NCBI RefSeq assembly: GCF_003026365.1
Contig: NZ_PYOM01000018.1
Coordinates: 1 to 64,000 of the forward strand
Direction: 5' to 3'
Length of the DNA stretch: 64,000 nt
DNA from: Photobacterium angustum
GTDB taxonomy: Bacteria > Pseudomonadota > Gammaproteobacteria > Enterobacterales > Vibrionaceae
The stretch's first letter is position 1. Each line of letters opens with the position of its first letter. The notes beneath the pieces were generated by a model. The model searched no databases and was not told where the DNA came from. It saw nothing but the letters and a program-made list of their open reading frames with translations. Made by a program: the position numbers and the translations under genes. Of this stretch, positions 30,992-39,940 are shown piece after piece.

Positions 30992-31609
30992 TTATAAGGC
31001 GACACCGAGTGAAGTTAATGCACTTTCACATTGTATGACATCTTTAAATTGTATTGCTGATAACCCTACTAATTTCGCCCCTTGCACGTTATGAATCATG
31101 TCATCAATAAATACCGATTCAGCAGCATTGAGATCATATTTAGACAGTAGTGCATGGTAAATCTCTGGCTCGGGTTTTAATAATCCCACCTTAGCTGAAA
31201 CTATTTCGCCATCAAAATGTTGCCAAAAATCATAAGTCAATTGTAGATGGGTGACGATTTCATTCACATTATCCGTCAGGGCATAGACTTTATAACCTGC
31301 CATTTTAGCTCGTTTCAGTAAGTTTACTGAATCAAATAGTAAGATTTGGCTTTGCTTAATGTAATAGAAAAGGCGATCTGTTTCTAATTCACTTAACCCG
31401 TGCAGTTCTTGATATTGTAACTTTGTTTCTTGCTCAGTGAGTAAACCTCTATTTAAATCCATCCATGTTTTACTGCCAAATAAATGTTGAGCCAAGGGCT
31501 CTGGCGTTACATTGTCACCAAACGTCAGACGTACTATTTCTACAGGCGACCAACGAACAAACACATTACCTACATCAAATATAATATTCTTAATGTTGCT
31601 GATTTCCAT
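30992..31609 (-). CDS. HAD-superfamily hydrolase (YihX-like phosphatase)
   Basis: 205 residues. The N-terminal motif IIFDVGNVFVRW is the HAD nucleophile loop in the variant seen in E. coli YihX, a glucose 1-phosphate phosphatase. Motif II lies in YALTDN, and the acidic motif IV in SVFIDDMIHNVQGAKLVG. The helical cap lies between residues 20 and 90. The start at 31607-31609 is favoured by GAGG six bases upstream; a GTG codon lies just before. It neighbours a sugar PTS gene, but a terminator lies between them, so a link is only suggestive. Confidence 0.85.
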   Translation of the reverse strand: MEISNIKNIIFDVGNVFVRWSPVEIVRLTFGDNVTPEPLAQHLFGSKTWMDLNRGLLTEQETKLQYQELHGLSELETDRLFYYIKQSQILLFDSVNLLKRAKMAGYKVYALTDNVNEIVTHLQLTYDFWQHFDGEIVSAKVGLLKPEPEIYHALLSKYDLNAAESVFIDDMIHNVQGAKLVGLSAIQFKDVIQCESALTSLGVAL

Positions 31610-31752
31610 CACCTTCCTCTTAGATATGCGCGTAATTGAGTTTATCTCTATTCTTTAATTGTTTTTTTTATCAATAGGTTTATAACACTACGCCATTAAA
31701 TTAGAACTCAAACTGAACACTGCGTTCAAAAAAACACACAAGAAGTAGACAA

Positions 31753-31787
31753 AAAAAGGAGTAACTGATTGGACAGTTACTCCTTTT
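31753..31787 (-). terminator. Terminator of the NagE-like PTS gene
   Basis: A 14-bp perfect stem (31754-31767 with 31774-31787, core GGAGTAACTG) is followed by a run of Ts on the minus strand. It is among the strongest terminators in the window. Confidence 0.9.
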
Positions 31788-31810
31788 ATCTTAAAAATTA
31801 ACTCAAAGTT

Positions 31811-33292
31811 TTAGCTCATCGTAGCCTTAATACTATTGGCTATCGATTCCGCTTTAGGACCTAAAATTACCTGTGCGCTTTTCTTACCAATACGTACCAC
31901 ACCTTTTGAGCCAAGGGCTTTAAGTGCTTCCTCATCAAATAAACTACAGTCATTCACACCTAAACGAAGTCGTGTAATACAAGCATCAACAGAGATAATA
32001 TTACTTTCGCCACCCAACGCTTCAATATAAGCCACAGGATTAAGCCCTACTTCTTGTGATACTTTACTTTCTTCATCATCAACCGCAGGAGTAGGCAGCT
32101 TAAATATCTTGATAGCAAAGTAGAAAATCACAAAATAAAGTACAAAATAAACACCAATTAATGGCACCAGTAACCATGGCTTAGTTGCAAGTCCCCAGTT
32201 AAGAACAAAATCAATCAATCCAGCTGAGAATCCAAAACCATGTAAGATACCCAGTGAGTTACAAATTACCATCGATACACCAGACAACAGTGCATGAATT
32301 CCGTATAAAACTGGCGCGATAAATAGGAAGCTAAATTCAATCGGCTCTGTAATACCGGTTAAAAATGCTGTAAAAGCAAGTGATAACAGCATACCACCGA
32401 CTAACTTACGTTTGTTTTTTGGAGATGCTAGCGTTAAGGCTAGAGCCGCTCCCGGTAAACCGCCCATCATTACTGGATATGCCCACGCCATATAAACACC
32501 AGCTGTTGGGTCGCCAGCAAAGAAACGATTTAAATCACCACGGGTTGTGATATCAGCAATCTTAGTAATAATCGAACCATCAATATTTGGCACCATTTGC
32601 CCTATTGATAAATGTGAAACAATACTTGGGTTTAAACAAATCTGATGCAGTGATGAACCGAGTTCATACGACACTTTTGTACATTCGCCAAGACTGAACC
32701 AGAACACAGAATGTAGGAAGTAATGTAGACCTAGAGGTATTAATGCACGATTTAATACACCATAGATAAACTCACCAATATAACCACTATGAGCAATCCA
32801 CCCGCTGAAATTATCAATGCCTTGCTGCACATATACCCATACCTCACCGCATACGACAGCCATAATTAAACAGCATAATCCAGCAACAATCGGGGTTAAT
32901 CGCTTCCCTGAAAAAAACGCCAAGAAATCAGGCATTTTAGCTTGATAGGAGTAATTATAAGCATGCCCTGAAATAATACCGGCAATAATGCCAGCAAAGA
33001 ATCCTAGTTTTACGTCAGGATTAATAGCCGTTGTCGCTTGTGTCAAAATAAAATAACCCACAACCCCAGCTAATGCTGCTGCACCTGAGCCGTCTTTTGA
33101 TAAACCTACCGAAATACCTAAAGCGAATATTAAGGGAAGATTATCAAAAATACTGCTACCAGCTTTGGCAATAAAAGAGATATCTAACAAATCGGGTTGT
33201 CCAAAGCGCAGCAATAACGCTGCTATCGGTAATGTCGCGATAGGTAGCATCAATGCTTTACCTAATCGCTGAAAATAAGCGAAATTAACCAT
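31811..33292 (-). CDS. PTS sugar permease, EIICB component, NagE-like (no EIIA domain)
   Basis: 493 residues. The EIIC membrane domain opens with LGKALMLPIATLPIAALLLRFGQPDLL, very close to the E. coli GlcNAc permease NagE, and is followed by an EIIB domain (about 415-490) with the phosphorylated cysteine in DACITRLRL. The EIIA domain present in NagE is absent, so a separate IIA must serve it. Between LGECTKVSYELG and RGDLNRFFAGDPTAG there is an insertion of roughly 30 residues relative to NagE. The family covers GlcNAc, glucose and related sugars; the true substrate is open. It is divergent from an AraC regulator that probably controls it. Confidence 0.88.
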   Translation of the reverse strand: MVNFAYFQRLGKALMLPIATLPIAALLLRFGQPDLLDISFIAKAGSSIFDNLPLIFALGISVGLSKDGSGAAALAGVVGYFILTQATTAINPDVKLGFFAGIIAGIISGHAYNYSYQAKMPDFLAFFSGKRLTPIVAGLCCLIMAVVCGEVWVYVQQGIDNFSGWIAHSGYIGEFIYGVLNRALIPLGLHYFLHSVFWFSLGECTKVSYELGSSLHQICLNPSIVSHLSIGQMVPNIDGSIITKIADITTRGDLNRFFAGDPTAGVYMAWAYPVMMGGLPGAALALTLASPKNKRKLVGGMLLSLAFTAFLTGITEPIEFSFLFIAPVLYGIHALLSGVSMVICNSLGILHGFGFSAGLIDFVLNWGLATKPWLLVPLIGVYFVLYFVIFYFAIKIFKLPTPAVDDEESKVSQEVGLNPVAYIEALGGESNIISVDACITRLRLGVNDCSLFDEEALKALGSKGVVRIGKKSAQVILGPKAESIANSIKATMS

Positions 33293-33440
33293 ATATGTAT
33301 GCCTTTTATAGAGGATAGATAAGGCAGGTGAAATATAAGGGGGAATTTATATTTCACCTTAAAGTATACGGACAACATTCATTGTTTATCCCTACCCTTG
33401 CCTTTAGCCATACAATAATCTTTTCACCAATAAAGCTTTG

Positions 33441-33536
33441 ATACTTTTTTATCAGATAGTAATACTTTTTTATCACAACCGTATTTTTAGCGATAATTTC
33501 GATACTATATTACTACTAAATAATACTTTTCTATCA
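33441..33536. promoter_or_regulatory. Three direct repeats, candidate AraC-type operator
   Basis: The 14-base word ATACTTTTTTATCA occurs at 33441-33454 and 33462-33475, exactly 21 bases apart, and with one change (ATACTTTTCTATCA) at 33523-33536, a further 61 bases on. All are in the same orientation. Two half-sites 21 bases apart in direct orientation is the classic AraC arrangement. They lie between the PTS gene and the AraC-family gene. Confidence 0.7.
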
Positions 33537-33577
33537 GGTCTTATTTTTTTAGATAAATAATCTTAGGAGTTCGGAGT

Positions 33578-34456
33578 TTGAAAGCGACATTAGAAAAGGT
33601 ACCACAACGTATAGGCTGTTCATGGCGATTTAAAAAAATCATAGAGCCAGTAAAAGAATTTAGTTGGCATTATCATCAAAAAGAATTTGAGTTACTGATA
33701 CACCGTAACTTTCGCTCTCGCTGTCATATTGGTCATTACCAAGGTGATTTCGAACAAGCTTCAATGATCTTAATTGCACCTAATGTGCCGCATGGCATCG
33801 AGTCAATTAGTACACCTGATAATAAGGATTATGAAACTATTGTCGTGTGGTTTAAGCAAGACTGGATCGCGAATATGATGTTCAGTTGTCAAGAGTTAAG
33901 GAAGGTCGACTCGCTGCTAAAGCGCGCAGAGAAAGGCTTACTTTTTAGCCCAGAGACTACACAAAAGGTGATCACTATCGTCGAGACTATCGATGAAAAA
34001 CATTTTGATCCAATTAACTTGTTAGCTAACTTAATTCATATTTTTGAAGTGCTTTGCCAAGATAAATCCAGTCAAACGTTACTCTCTCATAATGTCGAAA
34101 GCAAAAATCACGACCATTGTAATAAAGAGAAAATTGAACGCCTGTGTGCATTTATCGACCAACATTACGCTGAACCTTTAACGTTAGAAGATGTGGCTAA
34201 TTTTATCTGTACTAGTGAAAGCACTATTCATCGCTTATTTGAACAACATTTTAATGAAACGTTTATCCAATATCTAAAGAAACTTCGCTTAAACCATGCA
34301 TCTGAATTATTGGTATCAAGCAGTGAACCGATTTCTCATGTCGCAGAGCAAGTCGGTTATCGAAATCAGGCAAATTTTAACCGCCAGTTTAAACAATATA
34401 AAAATATGACTCCACGTGAATATCGGCGTACTTATAAACTTGATGCTAAGGTCTAA
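33578..34456 (+). CDS. AraC-family transcriptional regulator
   Basis: 292 residues. The N-terminal part (1-150) has cupin-like segments, with FSWHYHQKEFELLIHRN near residue 28 and IAPNVPHGIESI near 70, suiting a sugar-sensing domain. The C-terminal part (about 190-285) has two helix-turn-helix motifs: LTLEDVANFICTSESTIHRLF and ISHVAEQVGYRNQANFNRQF followed by MTPREYRR. Translation appears to start at TTG (33578-33580), supported by AGGAG eight bases upstream. It is divergent from the NagE-like permease, which it probably regulates through the direct repeats at 33441-33536. Confidence 0.9.
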   Translation: MKATLEKVPQRIGCSWRFKKIIEPVKEFSWHYHQKEFELLIHRNFRSRCHIGHYQGDFEQASMILIAPNVPHGIESISTPDNKDYETIVVWFKQDWIANMMFSCQELRKVDSLLKRAEKGLLFSPETTQKVITIVETIDEKHFDPINLLANLIHIFEVLCQDKSSQTLLSHNVESKNHDHCNKEKIERLCAFIDQHYAEPLTLEDVANFICTSESTIHRLFEQHFNETFIQYLKKLRLNHASELLVSSSEPISHVAEQVGYRNQANFNRQFKQYKNMTPREYRRTYKLDAKV

Positions 34457-34515
34457 AAGGTTTGTTTTAAATTTCTGGTTAGAGATGATTAGGCATTAAT
34501 AAATAAACAAACTTT

Positions 34516-34839
34516 TTATTGTTGGAAAGACAATGATTCAATCGCATCATCTATTGCTCTAAACTGAATTTTGGTCAAACACATTTCTGCTTTTGAAAAT
34601 TCATGTGCTTGAATCAAAGCTGTAACGGCCTCTAATGATAGAAGCTCACCTTTCATTTGAAAGCAAAACGCAATAGTTTTGGAAAGAGTAAACGTAAACT
34701 GTTGACCATTGCTATCGACGATAACATCTGCATCACTCCAAATAAGTGATTGGCACTCATCCATTAAGTCACTTTCTGAGCTTAGGTAGATGAGTTCATC
34801 ATCCCCTTCTAATTTTAAGAAACACGGCCAACTAATCAT
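34516..34839 (-). CDS. Small conserved protein of unknown function (possibly DUF4144)
   Basis: 107 residues, no signal peptide or membrane segment. It starts with ISWPCFLKLEGDDELIYLSSE, which resembles the Vibrionaceae DUF4144 family from memory; this match is not certain. It is slightly acidic, with beta strands in the first two-thirds and a helical C-terminal part (EAVTALIQAHEFSKAEMCL). It stands alone between the AraC regulator and yibL. The function is unknown. Confidence 0.7.
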   Translation of the reverse strand: MISWPCFLKLEGDDELIYLSSESDLMDECQSLIWSDADVIVDSNGQQFTFTLSKTIAFCFQMKGELLSLEAVTALIQAHEFSKAEMCLTKIQFRAIDDAIESLSFQQ

Positions 34840-35130
34840 AATTATTACCTCTTAAGCAAGTCTATGTTTGTCGCTATTTATAAAAAGAGAACCACAATAC
34901 AAACACGGTTTACTGTCCGATAAATGGCTAAAGTCAGCGTTATACCATGTCACAAAACATGAATCGTGCTGCTTTTAAATCTGCGTTTCTAGCAGAATTA
35001 AAAATACTTTCATGATATTGGTCACGATTTAGAATATATAAGGTATAATATTCAGAACTCAATACCCTACTCGCTGAAAACACTGCGATTTGGTGTATTG
35101 CGAGCGTAAATACGAAGGTAATGAAAACAC

Positions 35131-35487
35131 ATGAATTTAAACCAAGAGCTTCAAAATCTTAATAACCGTATGGACAAGTGCCAGCGTAAACTTGCTGCTG
35201 CTATTCAACGAGATGACAAAGTTATCATCAAACAGTTTAAAGATGAGCTTACCAAGCTAAATAAAAAAGCTCAAAACGTTAAACACCGTAAATCATCTGA
35301 AGTGAGTAGCAAAAGTAAAGATGTTAAGTCTCTTGCTTTTAACCGTGTACTAACTAAAGCTGAACAAGCAGATATGGGTAAACTGAAGAAAACAGTTAAA
35401 GGCCTAGTTGTTGTTCACCCTATGACGGCTTTAGGCCGTAGCATGGGGTTAAAAGAAGTTACAGGTTACGCACCTAAAGCATTTTAA
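35131..35487 (+). CDS. yibL: YibL family ribosome-associated protein
   Basis: 118 residues, basic. The C-terminal block FNRVLTKAEQADMGKLKK followed by VKGLVVVHPMTALGRSMGL is nearly the same as E. coli YibL. The N-terminal half is a predicted coiled coil (LNQELQNLNNRMDKCQRKLAAA) with a Lys/Ser-rich linker at about residues 50-67. YibL has been found with ribosomal particles; its role is not settled. Terminator at 35507-35537. Confidence 0.92.
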   Translation: MNLNQELQNLNNRMDKCQRKLAAAIQRDDKVIIKQFKDELTKLNKKAQNVKHRKSSEVSSKSKDVKSLAFNRVLTKAEQADMGKLKKTVKGLVVVHPMTALGRSMGLKEVTGYAPKAF

Positions 35488-35506
35488 TAGACTTTAAGTG
35501 TCAAAG

Positions 35507-35537
35507 AAAAAGGCGAACATTCATTGTTTGCCTTTTT
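35507..35537. terminator. Bidirectional terminator between yibL and YdcF-like gene
   Basis: AAAAAGGC (35507-35514) and GCCTTTTT (35530-35537) form the base of a hairpin with GAACA/TGTTT extending it. Poly-T follows on both strands, serving the two convergent genes. Confidence 0.85.
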
Positions 35538-35613
35538 GCTTTCTAAACGATAAGTTATTAAGTAAAAATCAACTTAGCTAATTATCTTAAACCAATGCTA
35601 TACGAAAGAAGCA

Positions 35614-36279
35614 TTAAGACGCCTTTGCTGTTAATTCTGCTGATAAATGCTGATCAAAACCATAGCTGACTAAACGCTCAAACGCATCCCATACTTCATT
35701 TGGTATTGGTTGTGGTGTAGAGAATCCAAACTCTGGGTAAAAACGGATACGCTGTAAATCACCAACCATCACGTTAATCAAATCACCAAAACTGATTGTA
35801 TCATTTGCATAATCATCAAAACGAATTGCTGGAGATGTCACGATAGCTTGCATGTTAGGCCATTGTTGTTCAAACGTCGCCAGTGTACGTCGCTCCATAA
35901 AAGGCTTTTGGACGAGAATAAAACTTCTCGGTGTCAGCCCTTTTTGCTGCAATAAACGACGGGTAAAAACCACATTCTCACCTGTATTGGTTGACTCAGG
36001 CTCAATTAAAATCGCCTCTTTTGGCACGCCCATATCTAGCGCTATTTTTGCGAAATGTTCGGCTTCTGAAGTGTTAAATAAGCCTTCAGTTAGTTCGCCG
36101 ACTCCACCAGAGAAAATGATATAAGATGCGACTCCCTTCTTATAAAGCTCTACCGCTCGCTCAGCGACACGTTCATCGTTACTTCCTAGCACAAAGATAC
36201 AATCACTCTTTACTATCTCGTGATTCAACTGGTGATAATCCCAGATTATGGTTGCTAGTTCATAAATTCGTTTAGGCAT
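35614..36279 (-). CDS. YdcF/DUF218 family protein
   Basis: 221 residues with the DUF218 fold. IFVLGSNDERVAERAVELYKKG near residue 28 is followed by YIIFSGGVGE and the acidic/Asn-rich segment EAILIEPESTNTGENV, then RSFILVQKPFMERRTLATF; these are the conserved DUF218 blocks. Some relatives (YdcF, SanA, ElyC) bind S-adenosylmethionine or act in envelope biology. There is no membrane helix or signal here, so the protein should be cytoplasmic like YdcF. The substrate is unknown. Confidence 0.87.
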   Translation of the reverse strand: MPKRIYELATIIWDYHQLNHEIVKSDCIFVLGSNDERVAERAVELYKKGVASYIIFSGGVGELTEGLFNTSEAEHFAKIALDMGVPKEAILIEPESTNTGENVVFTRRLLQQKGLTPRSFILVQKPFMERRTLATFEQQWPNMQAIVTSPAIRFDDYANDTISFGDLINVMVGDLQRIRFYPEFGFSTPQPIPNEVWDAFERLVSYGFDQHLSAELTAKAS

Positions 36280-36727
36280 AAATCGTCCTTATTAGCAGCA
36301 AGATGAATGAATAATGTCTGATAATTAACGCTGTTGATACAACCCTACATTGTTTTTCAATAAGGGATAAGTGGCATAATGCGTCTTAGTTATGATTGCA
36401 TAATGACAAAGATAAGAAACTCACTTAATACTGATAAAACTGTTTCAATATTGATAATAACAATAAGTCAAAGTATGTATGTTTACTCACAAAAACGCTA
36501 AGCTGCTACCGCCTTATTATATAAAACACCGGCTAATAAAAACTGAATCAAATCATAAAATAAGCAAAAAAAAGGTGACATAGACTCGTCTACGTCACCT
36601 AGTATGTTTGGTCTTAACATTATAACTTACGGTATGACACGCTTAACTCACTGCTAATCCACTTCGGGGTTATGTCGTAAATTATTCGTATACAACCAAC
36701 GTTAAGCGAAACATTTATTAATTAAAA
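36280..36727. other. Intergenic region between YdcF-like gene and yaeQ
   Basis: About 450 bases, A+T-rich. It holds the yaeQ terminator at 36569-36600 and, from 36280 to 36560, the probable promoter region of the YdcF-like gene. No reading frame is supported. The segment 36600-36727 between the terminator and the yaeQ stop shows nothing recognisable. Confidence 0.45.
36569..36600 (-). terminator. Terminator downstream of yaeQ
   Basis: AGGTGACATAGA (36573-36584) and TCTACGTCACCT (36589-36600) pair over 12 positions with one mismatch that becomes a G-U pair in minus-strand RNA, where a run of Ts follows. Confidence 0.75.
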
Positions 36728-37267
36728 TTAGCGCTTCCACCATTCAGGAATGATTGTTACGTTCGCATTCGCCGCACTCAACCAAGCCTGTTCACCTTCG
36801 ATTGTTAGCTGTAATTGCATGGTACGTTCTACCACACTTTCTAGCTGTTTTAACTCTTCATCGCAAATATAGACCACAGAAACATTATCTAATGCATTGA
36901 TTTTACTTTTATTTGCTTGCCACCAAATAGAAGCTGCATTATCACCATAAGCAAAGATAATCACCTTCTCTGATTTATGTGACGCCTTACGAATACGTTT
37001 CTCATCAGGCAAGCCAAGCTCAACCCATAATTCAATATCGTCAATTAAACTTTTCGTCCATAAATCAGGCTCTTCTGTACTACTTACACCTTTCGTAAAC
37101 TGTAAGTTTGGATCCGCATTTAAGCCCCAAGCAACGACGCGTAACATGAAACGTTGTAAAGTTTCTGATGGATGACAGGCAATAGTATGTTGCTGATCTA
37201 AATAGACATGTCGATCCATGTCTGCCACGTTCATTTGTACTTTGTAAATAGTGGCATTAGTAGCCAT
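36728..37267 (-). CDS. yaeQ: YaeQ family protein
   Basis: 179 residues from ATG 37265-37267, which follows AAGG at good spacing; the frame extends ten codons upstream but the family starts at MATNATIYK. Conserved YaeQ blocks are DRHVYLDQQHTIACHPSET, FMLRVVAWGL and EPDLWTKSLIDDIELWVELG. The last, with its Glu/Asp residues, belongs to the PD-(D/E)XK nuclease-like core of the family. E. coli YaeQ was once linked to suppression of RfaH loss; its activity is not known. Confidence 0.93.
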   Translation of the reverse strand: MATNATIYKVQMNVADMDRHVYLDQQHTIACHPSETLQRFMLRVVAWGLNADPNLQFTKGVSSTEEPDLWTKSLIDDIELWVELGLPDEKRIRKASHKSEKVIIFAYGDNAASIWWQANKSKINALDNVSVVYICDEELKQLESVVERTMQLQLTIEGEQAWLSAANANVTIIPEWWKR

Positions 37268-37449
37268 ATGGTAAACCTTATTATTGTGCTGTTGCATGTT
37301 ATACGCCCTCCGTTGAGGTTATGTCTTACATAATTAGTGCCATTTCTGGCGCGTATAACTGTAAATTTTTTGCCTTTTGGCTAACTGTTTTAAAAACAAT
37401 TAGTTACCAATATGCTTTACAACGGATGAGAATTGTATGTTACTGCGGC

Positions 37450-37758
37450 TTAATTTTTCGGAAATAACAGATAAAGATCAGTGTTCATTTTAATTAACCG
37501 TTCTTTGCGTGCTTTGGTCAGTGTTTTTTTAATTTTATATTCAAACACCATAGCATCACGCTTATTAACTACTTTTTGCGACCAAGCCAATGTGAGTGGT
37601 CCTTTTCCCTTAAGGTACTTTGCACCTTTGTTACTGTATTGATGCTCTGCAAACCGACGTTCTATATCGGTCGTTACGCCGCAATATAACGTATTAGAGG
37701 AAGTTCTGATTAAATAGACATACCAAGGTGTTACGTCTTTTGTCGTTTCTTTACTCAT
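37450..37758 (-). CDS. GIY-YIG nuclease-domain protein (YhbQ/UPF0213 type)
   Basis: 102 residues forming a single GIY-YIG domain: WYVYLIRTSSNTLYCGVTTD holds the two Tyr strands, RRFAEHQ the catalytic Arg region, and EYKIKKT the metal-binding Glu. The size and composition fit the small YhbQ-like proteins, some of which cut branched or damaged DNA. It lies just after the yceH terminator and probably has its own promoter. Confidence 0.9.
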   Translation of the reverse strand: MSKETTKDVTPWYVYLIRTSSNTLYCGVTTDIERRFAEHQYSNKGAKYLKGKGPLTLAWSQKVVNKRDAMVFEYKIKKTLTKARKERLIKMNTDLYLLFPKN

Positions 37759-37779
37759 CCAATACTCATCTCATTAAAA

Positions 37780-37810
37780 CAAAAACAGGCTCAGCAATGC
37801 TGAACCTGTT
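37780..37810 (-). terminator. Terminator of yceH
   Basis: AACAGGCTCAGCA (37784-37796) faces TGCTGAACCTGTT (37798-37810), with one position pairing only as G-U in minus-strand RNA. T-rich sequence follows on the minus strand. Confidence 0.7.
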
Positions 37811-37882
37811 CGCGTGGGTATTCAATCATGGATGGTTTAACAGCGCAATAAAACAATGCTTAACGTATCCATTTAACCAGAT

Positions 37883-38548
37883 CTATTCAGTTAATGAAGT
37901 AATGATTGCCTGTAACTCAGCAACTTTTTGTTTTAATTCTTCTACATCATTTTCAAGTTGGCTAATACGTTCATTATTGCCTGAACCACTTGTTACAGCT
38001 TGTACTGCACTTTCATATGCTGAAAGATCAATCTGACCACTTAGCAAATGCATGTAACGACAATCGCGTTTACCTGGCTCTCGAGGTAGTTTTACAACAT
38101 ATGGGCCTTTCTCATCACTTGATAGTTTAGTTAACACAGCTTCAGCTTCACGTACTTCAGTAAATTCACATAACCGATTGGTACGAGTACGAACTTCACC
38201 GGCTGTTTGAGGCCCTCGAAGTAATAACACAATCATTACTCCGAGTTCTTGTTTTGTAAATTGTAAACTACCAAACTCGGTATTACAGAAACGATGTTGA
38301 AATTTTGATACTCGACTACCAAAACTGCTGACATCGGCAACCATACGTTTTGCTTTTAATTCTTCAACAGTGTCAAGTACCGTTGCTTCGTCAAGTGACA
38401 TAACAGGTTCACGGCTACTTTTTTGATTACATGCAGTGGTTAAAGCATTAAGTGTCAATGGGTATTGATCTGGCGTTGTGATTTCTTTTTCAAGCATACA
38501 ACCAATTACGCGAGCTTGATTTTGCGTTAAATTCATTTCCATGCCCAT
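37883..38548 (-). CDS. yceH: YceH family (DUF480) winged-helix protein
   Basis: 221 residues. It contains the conserved blocks ARVIGCMLEKEITTPDQYPL and NALTTACNQKSSREPV, then LLRGPQTAGEVRTRTNRL, which together form two winged-helix domains (about 1-85 and 90-175). A coiled coil closes the protein (ISQLENDVEELKQKVAELQAII). The family is widespread in proteobacteria and its function is unknown; a DNA-binding role is suggested only by the fold. Confidence 0.93.
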   Translation of the reverse strand: MGMEMNLTQNQARVIGCMLEKEITTPDQYPLTLNALTTACNQKSSREPVMSLDEATVLDTVEELKAKRMVADVSSFGSRVSKFQHRFCNTEFGSLQFTKQELGVMIVLLLRGPQTAGEVRTRTNRLCEFTEVREAEAVLTKLSSDEKGPYVVKLPREPGKRDCRYMHLLSGQIDLSAYESAVQAVTSGSGNNERISQLENDVEELKQKVAELQAIITSLTE

Positions 38549-38729
38549 CTTTCACCCTTTATAAAACTAACTCATTAAAATTAGATAATATCGATATATT
38601 AACGACTACATTGAAGCTTTATTTTTGTTCTTAACAAGAGATTATCACGTTACATGCCAACAGCAAGCTGTAAAAGTACAGTTTGTCTGCTTTTCAAACA
38701 ACAATAACTTACTATATTAACTCACAATA

Positions 38730-39704
38730 TTAGTTTTCATTTTGATCAACGGGTTGATTAAGGTAATCCGCAGCAATATATTGATTACGCCCTTTTGCTT
38801 TCGCTTGATAAAGTAACTTATCAACTTCTTGATATAAGTTCTCAATACTTTCTAAACCAGTGGGTATCCAAGAAATAGCACCTTGGCTCACGGTTAATAT
38901 TTTCGCTGTATCAGAATATTCATGTTTAATTGCTAAAGAGGTAATCGCTTCTTTTAAGCGTTCACACTCTTTTACCGCTTGTTGACTATTACAATTACTT
39001 AGAAGGATAACGAACTCTTCACCACCATATCGTGCACAAATTTCCCCCGCTCGGCTGAATTTGCCTTTTAACTGATATGCCAACAGCTTTAAAGTATTAT
39101 CTCCTTCAATATGACCATAATGATCATTGAAAGGTTTAAAGTGATCGACATCAAGCATAATAATCGTTAACGGCAAACCATTTCGGCCATGTAAGGATAC
39201 TAACTCACTCAATTTTTGATCGAGATAACGACGATTGGCTAAGGTGGTAAGCCCATCTTCATTGACTTGCTGTGACAATAACTCATTCGCTTGCTGTAGC
39301 TGAATTGAAGTTTGTTTTAATTGTCGCCTCATGACCGATATACGTTGCATAGCTTTAATTTTAGCCGATAACACCATGCTATTAACAGGCTTGGTCAGAT
39401 AATCATCGCCTCCTTTATCAATCGCTTCTGCGATGAGTTCAGGCTCTGAATGCGCACTCAGAAATATAATTGGTACCCACTCAGGAAAACACGCACGTAT
39501 TTTCTGGGCAAGTTCGGTGCCTTGCATATCTGGCATACAAATATCTAAAAGCACCAAATCAGGATCAAAGCTAGCATAACTGTTAAGTGCATCCTGTCCT
39601 GATGAAAAAGCTTTAACCACATGGCCTAGATTTTTCAATCTTAGTTCAAGATACAGTCGTTCAGATAAGACATCCTCAACTAATAAAATGTGCATCGGCT
39701 CCAT
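38730..39704 (-). CDS. Response regulator with GGDEF diguanylate cyclase domain
   Basis: 324 residues. The receiver domain (about 4-120) has the acidic pair ED, phosphorylated Asp in LVLLDICMPD and Lys in DYLTKPV. A short coiled coil (LKQTSIQLQQANELLSQQV) leads to a GGDEF domain (about 150-310) with an intact active site, RYGGEEF. This predicts phosphorylation-controlled c-di-GMP synthesis. The inhibitory I-site would be RxxD before GGEEF; here it reads RAGE, so product inhibition may be altered. No histidine kinase gene is adjacent, so the signal partner is unknown. Confidence 0.92.
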   Translation of the reverse strand: MEPMHILLVEDVLSERLYLELRLKNLGHVVKAFSSGQDALNSYASFDPDLVLLDICMPDMQGTELAQKIRACFPEWVPIIFLSAHSEPELIAEAIDKGGDDYLTKPVNSMVLSAKIKAMQRISVMRRQLKQTSIQLQQANELLSQQVNEDGLTTLANRRYLDQKLSELVSLHGRNGLPLTIIMLDVDHFKPFNDHYGHIEGDNTLKLLAYQLKGKFSRAGEICARYGGEEFVILLSNCNSQQAVKECERLKEAITSLAIKHEYSDTAKILTVSQGAISWIPTGLESIENLYQEVDKLLYQAKAKGRNQYIAADYLNQPVDQNEN

Positions 39705-39940
39705 CTAGATACCTTAATAGTATTTTTAGTCTAAATTATTAAGCATTTTACATGCCTAATATAATATTGGCTTACAATGGATCAATAGTTAATTTAAAAA
39801 CAAGCTTATTTAGCATGATGAGACCATAGTCACATCAAGATGAAACATCGATTTATTACTGTTTTTGACATGATATATTGACATTTGACGTTAGGAATAT
39901 AGGATTCACCTCCTTAAACTTATGCTGTAGGAATAAAACC

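Noticed and set aside
34950..35018. 22-codon plus-strand frame before yibL
   Set aside because: A short frame starting at an ATG, but with no ribosome site and too short to judge without comparison.
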